64,000 bases of DNA from Streptomonospora nanhaiensis (lineage in GTDB: Bacteria; Actinomycetota; Actinomycetes; Streptosporangiales; Streptosporangiaceae): the NCBI RefSeq assembly GCF_013410565.1, contig NZ_JACCFO010000001.1, positions 4,960,001-5,024,000 of the forward strand. Direction: 5' to 3'. The notes beneath the pieces were generated by a model. The model was not told the DNA's origin. It did not search any database and saw only the letters and a program-made list of their open reading frames with translations. The first letter of the stretch is position 1. Each line of letters starts with the position of its first letter. Made by a program: the position numbers and the translations under genes. Shown in pieces: positions 7,755 through 15,122 of this stretch.

Positions 7755-8588
7755 TCAGCGCGCGAACGCGTCGTCGGGCGGGGCGGGGGAGTCCTTGGCC
7801 GTGGCGTCGCGCACCGGCGCGGCGCCCGCGGTGAACCGCGCCAGCACCTCCCCGGCCAGCACCCGCGCCATGTCGGGGTCGCGGTGGGCGCGCGCGGTCA
7901 GCTCCGCCACCGGCAGCGGGGCGTCCGAGCCCAGCAGCACGAAGTTGCCGAACCGCCGCCCCCGCAGCACGCCCGGCGCGGCGATCAGCACCACGTGCGC
8001 GAACACCTCCGCCAGCGTCACCGCCTGGGCGCGCACGTGCGCCAGCCGCCGGCCGTCGCCCACGTTGGCCGCGCACACCCCGCCCGGCGCCAGGACCCGC
8101 GCCACGTCGGCGAAGAACTCGGTGGAGGTCAGCGCGGCCGGGGTGCGCGCGCCGGCGAACACGTCGCACACCACCAGGTCGGCGCTTGCGGAGTGCCGCT
8201 GGGCCAGCCACGCGCGGGCGTCGCCCACCCCCACCCGCAGGTCGGCGCGCCGGTCCCACGGCAGCTCCCGGCGCACCAGGGCGACCAGCCGCTCGTTGTT
8301 GTCGACCGCGCGCTGGCGCGAACCGGGCCGGGTGGCGGCAACGTAGCGCGCCAGGGTCAGCGCGCCCGCGCCCAGGTGCAGGGCGCGGACGGGCGCGCCC
8401 GGCGGCGCCAGCAGGTCGATGACGTGGCCGATGCGCCGCACGTACTCGAAGTCGAGGTAGGCGGGGTCGGACAGGTCCACGTGGGACTGCGGGGTGCCGT
8501 CGACCAGCAGCAGCCAGGAGTCCGGGCGGTCGGCGTCGCGCAGCAGCTCCACCTCGGGTCGCACCGGTCCGCCGCCCCACGCCGCCAT
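7755..8588 (-). CDS. Spermidine-synthase-like methyltransferase-fold protein
   Basis: This belongs to the spermidine/polyamine synthase-like class of Rossmann methyltransferase folds common in actinomycetes. Visible motifs are DPAYLDFEYVRRIGHVIDL, the nucleotide-binding glycine loop ALHLGAGALTLARYVA, an acidic residue in AVDNNERLV, GDARAWL, and VVCDVFAG where spermidine synthases have the catalytic D-x-x-D region. True polyamine synthases have a longer N-terminal beta domain, reduced here, so the reaction is uncertain. I chose the ATG at 8588 with GAGG upstream (277 residues); GTG or ATG starts up to 8720 add low-complexity sequence. It ends 28 bp from the convergent neighbour. Confidence 0.8.
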   Translation of the reverse strand: MAAWGGGPVRPEVELLRDADRPDSWLLLVDGTPQSHVDLSDPAYLDFEYVRRIGHVIDLLAPPGAPVRALHLGAGALTLARYVAATRPGSRQRAVDNNERLVALVRRELPWDRRADLRVGVGDARAWLAQRHSASADLVVCDVFAGARTPAALTSTEFFADVARVLAPGGVCAANVGDGRRLAHVRAQAVTLAEVFAHVVLIAAPGVLRGRRFGNFVLLGSDAPLPVAELTARAHRDPDMARVLAGEVLARFTAGAAPVRDATAKDSPAPPDDAFAR

Positions 8589-8729
8589 ACGCCCCGCCTC
8601 GCCCAGCCGCTCGATCCGTCGTCCGACGTCCACGGTACGGGGGCGCGGGCACCGCGCGGACCCCGCGCCGACCGGCCGTGCGAGGCCGGCCGGGTGCCCG
8701 CCCCGGCGCGGGACGGGCACCCGGCCGTC

Positions 8730-9587
8730 TTAGGCGCGGTCCAGCTCGGCCAGCTCCCCGGCGCTCAGCTCCAGGTCGGCCGCCTGGGCGCTGTCGGCGA
8801 TGGTCTCGGGCCGCGAGGCCCCCGGGATCGGCACCACCACCGGCGCCTTGGCCAGCATCCAGGCCAGGCACAGCCGCTGCGGGCTGACCCCGCGCTCGGC
8901 CGCGATACGCGCGAACGCCCCGCGCGAGCCCGCCAGCCCGGCGGCCTCGCGCGCGCCGCCCAGCGGCGACCACGGCAGGAACGCGATCTTCAGCTCCGCG
9001 CACAGCTCCAGCTCCGGCTCGCTGGAGCGGAACCGCAGCGAGAACTCGTTCTGCACCGAGGCCAGCCGCCCGCCCAGCACCTCGTTGGCGGTGCGGATCT
9101 GGGCGGGGTCGGCGTTGGAGATCCCGGCCATGCGGATCTTGCCCTCGTCCAGCAGGTCGCGCAGCGCGCCCACCGACTCCTCGAAGGGGACCTCGGGGTC
9201 GGGCCGGTGGAACTGGTAGAGCCCGATCGCGTCGGTGCGCAGCCGCCGCAAAGAGTCCTCGCAGGCCCGCTTCAGGTACTCCGGCCGCCCGTTGAGCGTC
9301 CAGGAGCCGTCCTCGGGCCGCACGTGGCCGCCCTTGGTCGCCACCAGCACCTCGGAGGTGTCGCCGCCGTAGGCGGCCAGGGCCTCGGCGACCAGCTCCT
9401 CGTTGTGCCCGGCGCCGCCGCCGGGGTGGTAGGCGTCGGCGGTGTCGATCAGCGTCACCCCGGCGTCCAGGGCGGCGTGGACGGTGGCGACCGCGCGGTC
9501 GCGGTCGGGGCGCCCGGCGACCGACAGCGGCATGGCGCCCAGGCCGATGGCGCTGACGGTCCGGTCGCCGATGGTTCGCATCCGCAT
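8730..9587 (-). CDS. Aldo/keto reductase
   Basis: An NADPH-dependent aldo/keto reductase with a TIM barrel, 285 residues. The catalytic tetrad is recognisable: Asp and Tyr in LIDTADAYHPGG, Lys in VATKGGH, and His in LYQFHRPDP. The nucleotide-binding C-terminal part includes VVVPIPGASRPETIADSAQA. It most resembles the general-stress or sugar-aldehyde AKR group; the natural substrate is unknown. The ATG at 9587 follows GGGGGA; an alternative ATG at 9620 would add 11 residues. The gene stands alone, head-to-head with proS across a 307-bp gap. Confidence 0.9.
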   Translation of the reverse strand: MRMRTIGDRTVSAIGLGAMPLSVAGRPDRDRAVATVHAALDAGVTLIDTADAYHPGGGAGHNEELVAEALAAYGGDTSEVLVATKGGHVRPEDGSWTLNGRPEYLKRACEDSLRRLRTDAIGLYQFHRPDPEVPFEESVGALRDLLDEGKIRMAGISNADPAQIRTANEVLGGRLASVQNEFSLRFRSSEPELELCAELKIAFLPWSPLGGAREAAGLAGSRGAFARIAAERGVSPQRLCLAWMLAKAPVVVPIPGASRPETIADSAQAADLELSAGELAELDRA

Positions 9588-9894
9588 GGTGTGCGGTCCC
9601 CCTGTCGTCACTCGCGTCATGGTCACACCCGGCCCGCCGCGGCCCCGCCGGGCGGCCCCGGCGGCCTGCCCGCGCGGCCGGCGGACGGGCCGCCGCCATC
9701 CTCCTGCCTGCGCGCGCCCGAGTCCAGCGCGCCTTGGGCGCGCCCGCGCCCGTGCGGGAGGTACCGGGCCGCGCACGGCGGGCGCTAGCCTGGAACTCCT
9801 CCAGCGCACCGCCCCCCACGGGGCGGGCGTATCCCTCCCGCGGACGATCCCGTGCACCGCGCGGAGCAGACCCGACTGTCGTTAAGGAGCGGCC
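9588..9894. promoter_or_regulatory. Divergent intergenic region between aldo/keto reductase and proS
   Basis: This stretch holds no convincing gene. A TAGCCT hexamer at 9786-9791 is a plausible -10 element for proS, about 100 bases before its start, but no good -35 precedes it. I saw no T-box or other riboswitch fold, although aminoacyl-tRNA synthetase genes sometimes carry one. Confidence 0.35.
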
Positions 9895-11643
9895 GTGCTG
9901 CGGATGTCGACCCTGTTCCTGCGCACCCTGCGCGAGGACCCGGCGGACGCCGAGGTGCCGAGCCACAAGCTCATGGTGCGCGGCGGGTACGTGCGCCGCG
10001 CCGCGCCCGGGGTGTACTCCTGGATGCCGCTCGGCAAGATGGTGCTGGACAACGTCGCCGCGGTCATCCGCGAGGAGATGGACCGCATCGGCGGGCAGGA
10101 GGTCCTGCTGCCCGCGCTGCTGCCCCGCGAGTACTACGACGCGTCGGGGCGCTGGACCGAGTACGGCGACTCCATCTTCCGGCTCAAGGACCGCAAGGGC
10201 GCCGACTACCTCCTGGGCCCCACCCACGAGGAGCTGTTCACCCTGCTCGTCAAGGGCGAGTACTCCTCCTACAAGGACTTCCCGGTCATCCTGTACCAGA
10301 TCCAGGAGAAGTTCCGCGACGAGGCCCGCCCCCGGGCCGGCGTGCTGCGCGGCCGGGAGTTCCACATGAAGGACTCCTACTCCTTCGACCTCGACGACGA
10401 AGGGCTGGAGCGCTCCTACGAGCTGCACCGCCAGGCCTACATCCGTGCGTTCGACCGGCTCGGCCTCCGGTACGTCATCGTCTCGGCGATGTCGGGCGCC
10501 ATGGGCGGCTCGGCCTCGGAGGAGTTCCTGGCCGAGACCCCCACCGGCGAGGACACCTTCGTGCGCAGCACGGAGTCCGACTACGCCGCCAACGTCGAGG
10601 CCGTGCGCACCCCCGCGCCCCCCGCCCTGCCGATCGAGGGGCAGCCCGAGGCGCAGGTGCACCACACCCCCAACACCCCCACCATCGAGACCCTGGTCGA
10701 CTTCTTCAACGCCGCAGGGCTGGGCCGCACCTTCACCGCCGCCGACACCCTCAAGAACGTCCTGGTCAAGACCCGCGCCCCGGGCGCGGCCGACTGGGAG
10801 GTCATGGGCATCGGCGTGCCCGGCGACCGCGAGGTCGACATGAAGCGGCTGGAGGCGGTGCTGCACCCCGCCGAGGTCGCGCTGCTGGACGAGGCCGACT
10901 TCGCCGCCAACCCCTTCCTGGTCAAGGGCTACGTCGGTCCCAACGCGCTGCTGCACAACAAGCTGCGCTACCTCGTGGACCCCCGCGTGGTCGAGGGCTC
11001 GGCCTGGATCACCGGCGCCGACAAGGCCGACCACCACGTCATGAACCTGGTGTGCGGGCGCGACTTCGTCCCCGACGGCACCATCGAGGCCGCCGAGGTC
11101 CGCGAGGGCGACCCCTCGCCCGACGGCAAGGGCACCCTCTACACCGCCCGCGGCATCGAGATCGGCCACATCTTCCAGCTCGGCCGCAAGTTCGCCAACG
11201 CCTTCGAGCTGGACGCCCTGGGCCCCGACGGCAAGCCCCGGCGCGTCACCATGGGCTCCTACGGCATCGGCGTCTCCCGCGTGGTCGCCGCCATCGTGGA
11301 GCAGTCCCACGACGACAAGGGCATCATCTGGCCGCGCGAGGTGGCGCCCGCCGACGTCCACGTGGTCGGCACCGGCAAGGGCGAGCAGATCGAGGTCGCC
11401 CTGCGCATCGCCGGCGAACTGGAGGAGCGCGGCGTGCGCGTGCTCGTGGACGACCGCAAGGGCGTCTCGCCCGGCGTGAAGTTCACCGACGCCGAGCTGC
11501 TGGGCGTGCCCACCGCGCTCATCGTCGGCAAGGGCCTGGACCAGGGTGTCGTGGAGCTGCGCGACCGCGCCACCGGCGAGCGCGCCGAGATCCCGCTGGA
11601 GACCGCCGTGGAGCGGGTCGCCGCGGTGGTCGACGGCGGCTGA
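9895..11643 (+). CDS. proS: Prolyl-tRNA synthetase (bacterial type)
   Basis: ProRS charges tRNA-Pro with proline in the cytoplasm. The 582-residue class II synthetase shows motif 1 (around [25 protein letters not shown]), motif 2 ([25 protein letters not shown]) and motif 3 ([17 protein letters not shown]). The bacterial insertion (editing) domain lies between motifs 2 and 3, about residues 220-400, with [14 protein letters not shown] and [19 protein letters not shown] segments. The anticodon-binding domain is C-terminal. The GTG start at 9895 has AAGGAG with a 6-base spacer. It begins the conserved translation block. Confidence 0.97.
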   Translation: MLRMSTLFLRTLREDPADAEVPSHKLMVRGGYVRRAAPGVYSWMPLGKMVLDNVAAVIREEMDRIGGQEVLLPALLPREYYDASGRWTEYGDSIFRLKDRKGADYLLGPTHEELFTLLVKGEYSSYKDFPVILYQIQEKFRDEARPRAGVLRGREFHMKDSYSFDLDDEGLERSYELHRQAYIRAFDRLGLRYVIVSAMSGAMGGSASEEFLAETPTGEDTFVRSTESDYAANVEAVRTPAPPALPIEGQPEAQVHHTPNTPTIETLVDFFNAAGLGRTFTAADTLKNVLVKTRAPGAADWEVMGIGVPGDREVDMKRLEAVLHPAEVALLDEADFAANPFLVKGYVGPNALLHNKLRYLVDPRVVEGSAWITGADKADHHVMNLVCGRDFVPDGTIEAAEVREGDPSPDGKGTLYTARGIEIGHIFQLGRKFANAFELDALGPDGKPRRVTMGSYGIGVSRVVAAIVEQSHDDKGIIWPREVAPADVHVVGTGKGEQIEVALRIAGELEERGVRVLVDDRKGVSPGVKFTDAELLGVPTALIVGKGLDQGVVELRDRATGERAEIPLETAVERVAAVVDGG

Positions 11644-11698
11644 GGGCCGCCCCGCCCGCCGGGCGGGTCCGGCGCCCCGGCGCCCGGCGCGGCCCTCA
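11641..11698. terminator. Bidirectional hairpin between convergent proS and ferritin-like gene
   Basis: TGAGGGCCGC (11641-11650) and GCGGCCCTCA (11689-11698) are perfect inverted repeats that contain both stop codons. Smaller nested inverted repeats (CCCGCC/GGCGGG and GGCGCC) lie inside. The arrangement can terminate transcription from either side. Confidence 0.65.
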
Positions 11699-12163
11699 GC
11701 CGCCGTCGGGCGCGGGCGGCGCCCCGCCGGGGAACCCCGGGAACACCGGCAGGTCCGCGCCCCACTCCATGCCGCGCAGCGTGGCGTCCTGCAGCGAGCG
11801 CAGCGCCAGCTCGCGCAGCGCGGAGTCGGGCGCGGCGGCCAGTTCCAGGTAGGCCTGTGCGGTGAGGTCCTCCACCTCCACGGCGTAGTCGGCCAGCGCC
11901 TCGCCGGAGTCGGACTCGGGCAGCGCGTAGGAGCTCTCGCCCGCCGCCGGCACCGCGTCGCGTTCGCGCAGCTCGCCCTTGAGGGTGTCGCGCTGCCCGC
12001 GGTGGGCGTCGAGGTACTCGTAGCAGCGCAGGCGGCGGTCCTCGTCCTGGGAGCGGGCGCCGATGTAGCCGTAGGCGTAGACGGCGGCGTGCTCGGCCCG
12101 CAGGGCGCGCTGCAGCGCCTCGGCGGTGTCGAACTCCTCGGCGTCCTCGGGGGTGGCGGTCAT
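11696..12163 (-). CDS. Ferritin-like (DUF4439-type) domain protein
   Basis: A 155-residue all-helical protein of the ferritin-like DUF4439 group found next to rimP in actinomycetes. Helix one carries LQRALRAEHAAVYAYGYIGARS, with Glu and His residues in the usual metal-ligand position; helix two has CYEYLDAHRGQRDTL, and later helices include DYAVEVEDLTAQAYLELAA. Metal binding is inferred only. The ATG follows GGAGG and overlaps the upstream lipoprotein stop by four bases (ATGA), so the two are co-translated. The exact function is unknown. Confidence 0.8.
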   Translation of the reverse strand: MTATPEDAEEFDTAEALQRALRAEHAAVYAYGYIGARSQDEDRRLRCYEYLDAHRGQRDTLKGELRERDAVPAAGESSYALPESDSGEALADYAVEVEDLTAQAYLELAAAPDSALRELALRSLQDATLRGMEWGADLPVFPGFPGGAPPAPDGG

Positions 12164-12666
12164 CGTGCCTCCGCAAGGAGTCGGGTGTGGCCGGCCTCGC
12201 AGGCCCCCACGGCGGCGAGCAGCTGCGCCAGCCCGGCGTCGGTCAGCCGCTCGACCTGGCGGCCGCGCGACTCCGCCGCGCTCTGCTCGGCCACCCGCAG
12301 CTCGGCCACGGGCAGCGGGGTCTCGGGTACGGGCTCGGGGCTGGGGCCGGGCGAGGGCTCCTCGCCGTCGGGGGTGCGGCCGGGCTCCTCGGGCAGCCGC
12401 AGGCGCAGCGCCTCGACGTGCGCGCGGTGGTCGTCGAGCAGCCGCTCCAGCAGGTCCAGGGGGCCCTCGCCGGCGGCGACGGTGGCCTCGTAGCGGGCGA
12501 TCATGCGCTCCTTCTCGGTGATCACGGAGCGCAGCACGTACTCGTCGGGGCTGATGTCGCTGGGGTACCACCGCGGCCCCTGGCATCCGGCCAGGGCGAC
12601 CCCGGCCAGCCCGGCCAGCGCTCCGACGACGACCGTGCGGCGGGTGACCGCGCCGCTGCTGCCCAC
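12160..12666 (-). CDS. Lipoprotein with ferritin-like partner, conserved beside rimP
   Basis: A 168-residue exported protein. The signal peptide TRRTVVVGALAGLAGVALAGC has a twin-Arg start and a lipobox (L-A-G-C) placing the lipidated Cys near residue 28. The mature part has two helical stretches (SVITEKERMIARYEATVA and LLDDHRAHVEALRLRLPEE) joined by a Pro/Glu-rich linker to a final helix with LTDAGLAQLLAAVGACEAGHT. The GTG at 12666 is preceded by GAGGAGG with a 5-base spacer. It is translationally coupled to the DUF4439-type gene and may form a membrane-surface complex with it (inference). Confidence 0.78.
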   Translation of the reverse strand: MGSSGAVTRRTVVVGALAGLAGVALAGCQGPRWYPSDISPDEYVLRSVITEKERMIARYEATVAAGEGPLDLLERLLDDHRAHVEALRLRLPEEPGRTPDGEEPSPGPSPEPVPETPLPVAELRVAEQSAAESRGRQVERLTDAGLAQLLAAVGACEAGHTRLLAEAR

Positions 12667-13065
12667 CCTCTCCTCCTCAGTCCGGGGCCCCTGAAGGGCG
12701 ACACCGTGAGCCGTGCATGGGCGTGCGCCGGGCCGGGCGGGCGGCCCTCGGCAGCGCCGGGCCGCGCCGGGGCGGGCGACATGCCGGACACCGCGGCGCG
12801 GATCGTCCCCATCCTTCCATGATCGGCGTCCGTTTCGCGCGTGTGCGGGGGGTGTGTACACCCGCGCGTCGCGCCGGCGGGCGCCCGGCGCCTTGACACC
12901 GCCCCCTCGGCTGACAAGGCGCGACGGGCGGCTCTGATCACCGGCGACTGTGGATACCCTTGACTGCACACCGGCGTCGCCTGACGCGCGGAACTCGAAC
13001 CGTTCAAGCAGGACCGCCCCGGATTCCCGTGTCCGAGGGGCGGAATTCGCCGAGGAGGACCACTG
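12667..13065. promoter_or_regulatory. Divergent promoter region between the lipoprotein gene and rimP
   Basis: There is no gene here. The stretch contains a palindrome GGGTGTGTACACCC (12850-12863) and two -35-like hexamers TTGACA (12893-12898) and TTGACT (12960-12965), neither with a convincing -10 at the right distance. A TACCCT hexamer lies at 12955-12960. The rimP-nusA-infB operon presumably starts here. Confidence 0.4.
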
Positions 13066-13548
13066 ATGGGCGCGCAGGCCCGCCACGAACGTCTCGCCGC
13101 GCTGCTGACGCCCCTGCTGGCCGAGGCCGGGCTGGAGCTGGAGTCGATCGAGGTCACCCCGGCCGGCAAGCGGCGGCTGCTGCGCGTCGTGGTGGACTCC
13201 GACAACGGCGTCGACCTCGACGCCGTCGGCGAGGTCAGCCAGGAGATCTCGACCGCCCTCGACTCCTCCGACGCCATGGGCAAGGCCCCCTACGTCCTGG
13301 AGGTCACCTCGCCCGGGGTCGACCGCCCGCTGACCCTGCCCCGCCACTGGCGGCGCTCGCGCGGCCGGCTGGTCCGCGCCGCCACGGCCGAGGGCGGCGA
13401 GGTCCAGGGCCGGGTCAAGGACGCCGACGACGACGGCGTCACCCTGGAGGTCGACGGCCGCGATCGCCGCTACGGCTATTCTGACCTGCGGCGCGCAAAG
13501 GTCCAGGTGGAATTCCGCCGCGAAACCGGCGACGACGCGGCGGACTAG
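13066..13548 (+). CDS. rimP: Ribosome maturation factor RimP
   Basis: RimP assists assembly of the 30S subunit in the cytoplasm. The 160-residue protein has the N-terminal alpha/beta domain with AEAGLELESIEVTPAGKRRLLRVVVDSD and the signature YVLEVTSPGVDRPLTLPRHW (about 83-102), followed by the C-terminal small beta-barrel (DADDDGVTLEVDGRDRRYGYSDLRRAKVQVEF). The ATG follows GAGGAGGACCACTG. It is 12 bp ahead of nusA and is the first gene of the classical rimP-nusA-infB operon. Confidence 0.97.
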   Translation: MGAQARHERLAALLTPLLAEAGLELESIEVTPAGKRRLLRVVVDSDNGVDLDAVGEVSQEISTALDSSDAMGKAPYVLEVTSPGVDRPLTLPRHWRRSRGRLVRAATAEGGEVQGRVKDADDDGVTLEVDGRDRRYGYSDLRRAKVQVEFRRETGDDAAD

Positions 13549-13560
13549 AGGGGGAGCCCC

Positions 13561-14610
13561 GTGGATATCGATATGAGTGTCCTGCGCAGTCTGGAGCGCG
13601 AGAAGGACATCTCGGTGGACCTCGTCGTCAAGGCGATCGAGGACGCCCTGCTGATCGCCTACCACCGCCAGGAGGGCACGGAGTCCGCCGCGCGGGTCGA
13701 ACTCGACCGCGCCACCGGCCACGTCACCGTGTGGGCCGCCGAGACCGACGACGACGGCAACGTCGTGCGCGAGTACGACGCCACGCCCTCGGGGTTCGGC
13801 CGCATCGCCACCTCGACCGCCAAGCAGGTCATCCTCCAGCGGCTGCGCGACGCCGAGGACGAGCTGACCCTGGGCGAGTTCGCCGGCCGCGAGTCCGAGA
13901 TCGTGTCGGGCCTGATCCAGCAGGGCAAGGACCCCCGCAACGTGCTGGTCGACCTCGGCAAGATCGAGGCCATCCTGCCGCCCCAGGAGCAGGTCCCCGG
14001 CGAGCCCTACACCCACGGCGAGCGGCTGCGCGCCTACGTGGTGCAGGTCCGCAAGGGCCACCGCGGCCCCTCGGTCACGCTCTCGCGCACCCACCCCAAC
14101 CTGGTGCGCAAGCTGTTCGAGCTGGAGGTGCCCGAGATCGCCGACGGCACCGTCGAGATCGCGGCCATCGCCCGCGAGGCCGGGCACCGCACCAAGATGG
14201 CGGTGAAGTCCAACAAGTCCGGCGTCAACGCCAAGGGCGCCTGCATCGGCCCGCTGGGCAGCCGCGTGCGCAACGTCATGGCGGAGCTCAACGGCGAGAA
14301 GATCGACATCGTCGACTACTCCGAGGACCCCGCCGTGTTCGTCGGCAACGCGCTGTCCCCGGCCCGGGTCACCCGCGTCGAGGTGCTCGACCGTGCGGGC
14401 AAGGTCGCGCGCGTGACCGTGCCCGACTACCAGCAGTCCCTGGCCATCGGCAAGGAGGGGCAGAACGCCCGGCTCGCGGCCCGGCTCACCGGCTGGCGGA
14501 TCGACATCCGCTCCGACGCCGAGCCCGCCGAGCAGGACGACTCCCCGGCCCGACCGGCGCCCGAGGACCCCGAGCGGCCCTCGGGGCAGCCCGATGCCCC
14601 AACGCGCTAG
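13561..14610 (+). CDS. nusA: Transcription termination/antitermination factor NusA
   Basis: NusA binds RNA polymerase and nascent RNA and modulates pausing, termination and antitermination. The 349-residue protein has the N-terminal polymerase-binding domain ([30 protein letters not shown]), an S1 domain, and two KH domains ([19 protein letters not shown] and [22 protein letters not shown]). It ends in a short acidic/Pro tail without the C-terminal repeats of E. coli, the normal actinobacterial form. The GTG at 13561 follows GGGGGAG. The end overlaps the start of ylxR. Confidence 0.97.
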   Translation: MDIDMSVLRSLEREKDISVDLVVKAIEDALLIAYHRQEGTESAARVELDRATGHVTVWAAETDDDGNVVREYDATPSGFGRIATSTAKQVILQRLRDAEDELTLGEFAGRESEIVSGLIQQGKDPRNVLVDLGKIEAILPPQEQVPGEPYTHGERLRAYVVQVRKGHRGPSVTLSRTHPNLVRKLFELEVPEIADGTVEIAAIAREAGHRTKMAVKSNKSGVNAKGACIGPLGSRVRNVMAELNGEKIDIVDYSEDPAVFVGNALSPARVTRVEVLDRAGKVARVTVPDYQQSLAIGKEGQNARLAARLTGWRIDIRSDAEPAEQDDSPARPAPEDPERPSGQPDAPTR

Positions 14611-14878
14611 ACTGGAGGCTCGCGACCGCGCCCGCCCCGTACGGACGTGCGTGGGGTGCCGGTCGCGGGCGGCTCAGTCCGATCTGGTGCGGTTGGCGAA
14701 CCTCTCCGGCGTTGTCGCGCCGGACCCCGCCAGGCGCGCACCCGGCCGCGGCGCCTACCTGCACGCCGACTCCCGCTGCTGGGAGGCGGCGAAGCGGCGG
14801 CGCGTCCTGCCGCGGGCCTTCCGGACCGCTGAAGGACTCGACACCTCCCGTGTCGACGCCTACTTCGCCGACGCGTAA
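14594..14878 (+). CDS. ylxR: YlxR (DUF448) RNA-binding protein
   Basis: A small basic protein (94 residues) of the YlxR family, encoded between nusA and infB in most Gram-positive bacteria; it binds RNA, and in some bacteria YlxR acts as a nucleoid-associated or RNase P-related factor. The signature [19 protein letters not shown] lies at residues 16-34, followed by [28 protein letters not shown]. The chosen ATG overlaps the nusA end by 17 bases; the ribosome binding site is poor, consistent with translational coupling. Confidence 0.92.
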   Translation: MPQRARLEARDRARPVRTCVGCRSRAAQSDLVRLANLSGVVAPDPARRAPGRGAYLHADSRCWEAAKRRRVLPRAFRTAEGLDTSRVDAYFADA

Positions 14879-15078
14879 TCGCGTTGGCGCGGCACCGGGT
14901 TCCAGATAGGGTTGGAATGATCACGCCACCCCGGCGGTTGTACACCGTAGGGTCGGCGGGTCTTGCCATGTCGGCATGCCGGAATGGCCAACCCATTGTT
15001 GTGTAACGACGAGGAAGCGGGTCGAGATTGCGATGAGCGCTCGATGAGTACGCAGCGATGAGTACGTCAAGTTAGCGA

Positions 15079-15108
15079 CGGTCCGGAACAAGCCCATGTC
15101 CCGGACCG
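15079..15108 (+). promoter_or_regulatory. Hairpin just upstream of the infB ribosome binding site
   Basis: CGGTCCGG (15079-15086) and CCGGACCG (15101-15108) pair perfectly around a 14-base loop, ending six bases before the GAGGAG of infB. The 243-bp ylxR-infB gap also contains two copies of ATGAGTACG shortly before the hairpin. It may slow infB translation or act as a processing site; function is inferred. Confidence 0.4.
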
Positions 15109-15122
15109 AGTAGAGGAGAGCA

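Noticed and set aside
7552-11361. Long minus-strand open frame across the aldo/keto reductase and opposite proS
   Set aside because: Valine/Gln/His-rich low-complexity product; proS on the plus strand is unmistakable.
15040-15060. Short repeats ATGAGTACG before infB as a possible tandem operator
   Set aside because: Only two nine-base copies, no symmetry; kept only as a side note to the hairpin.
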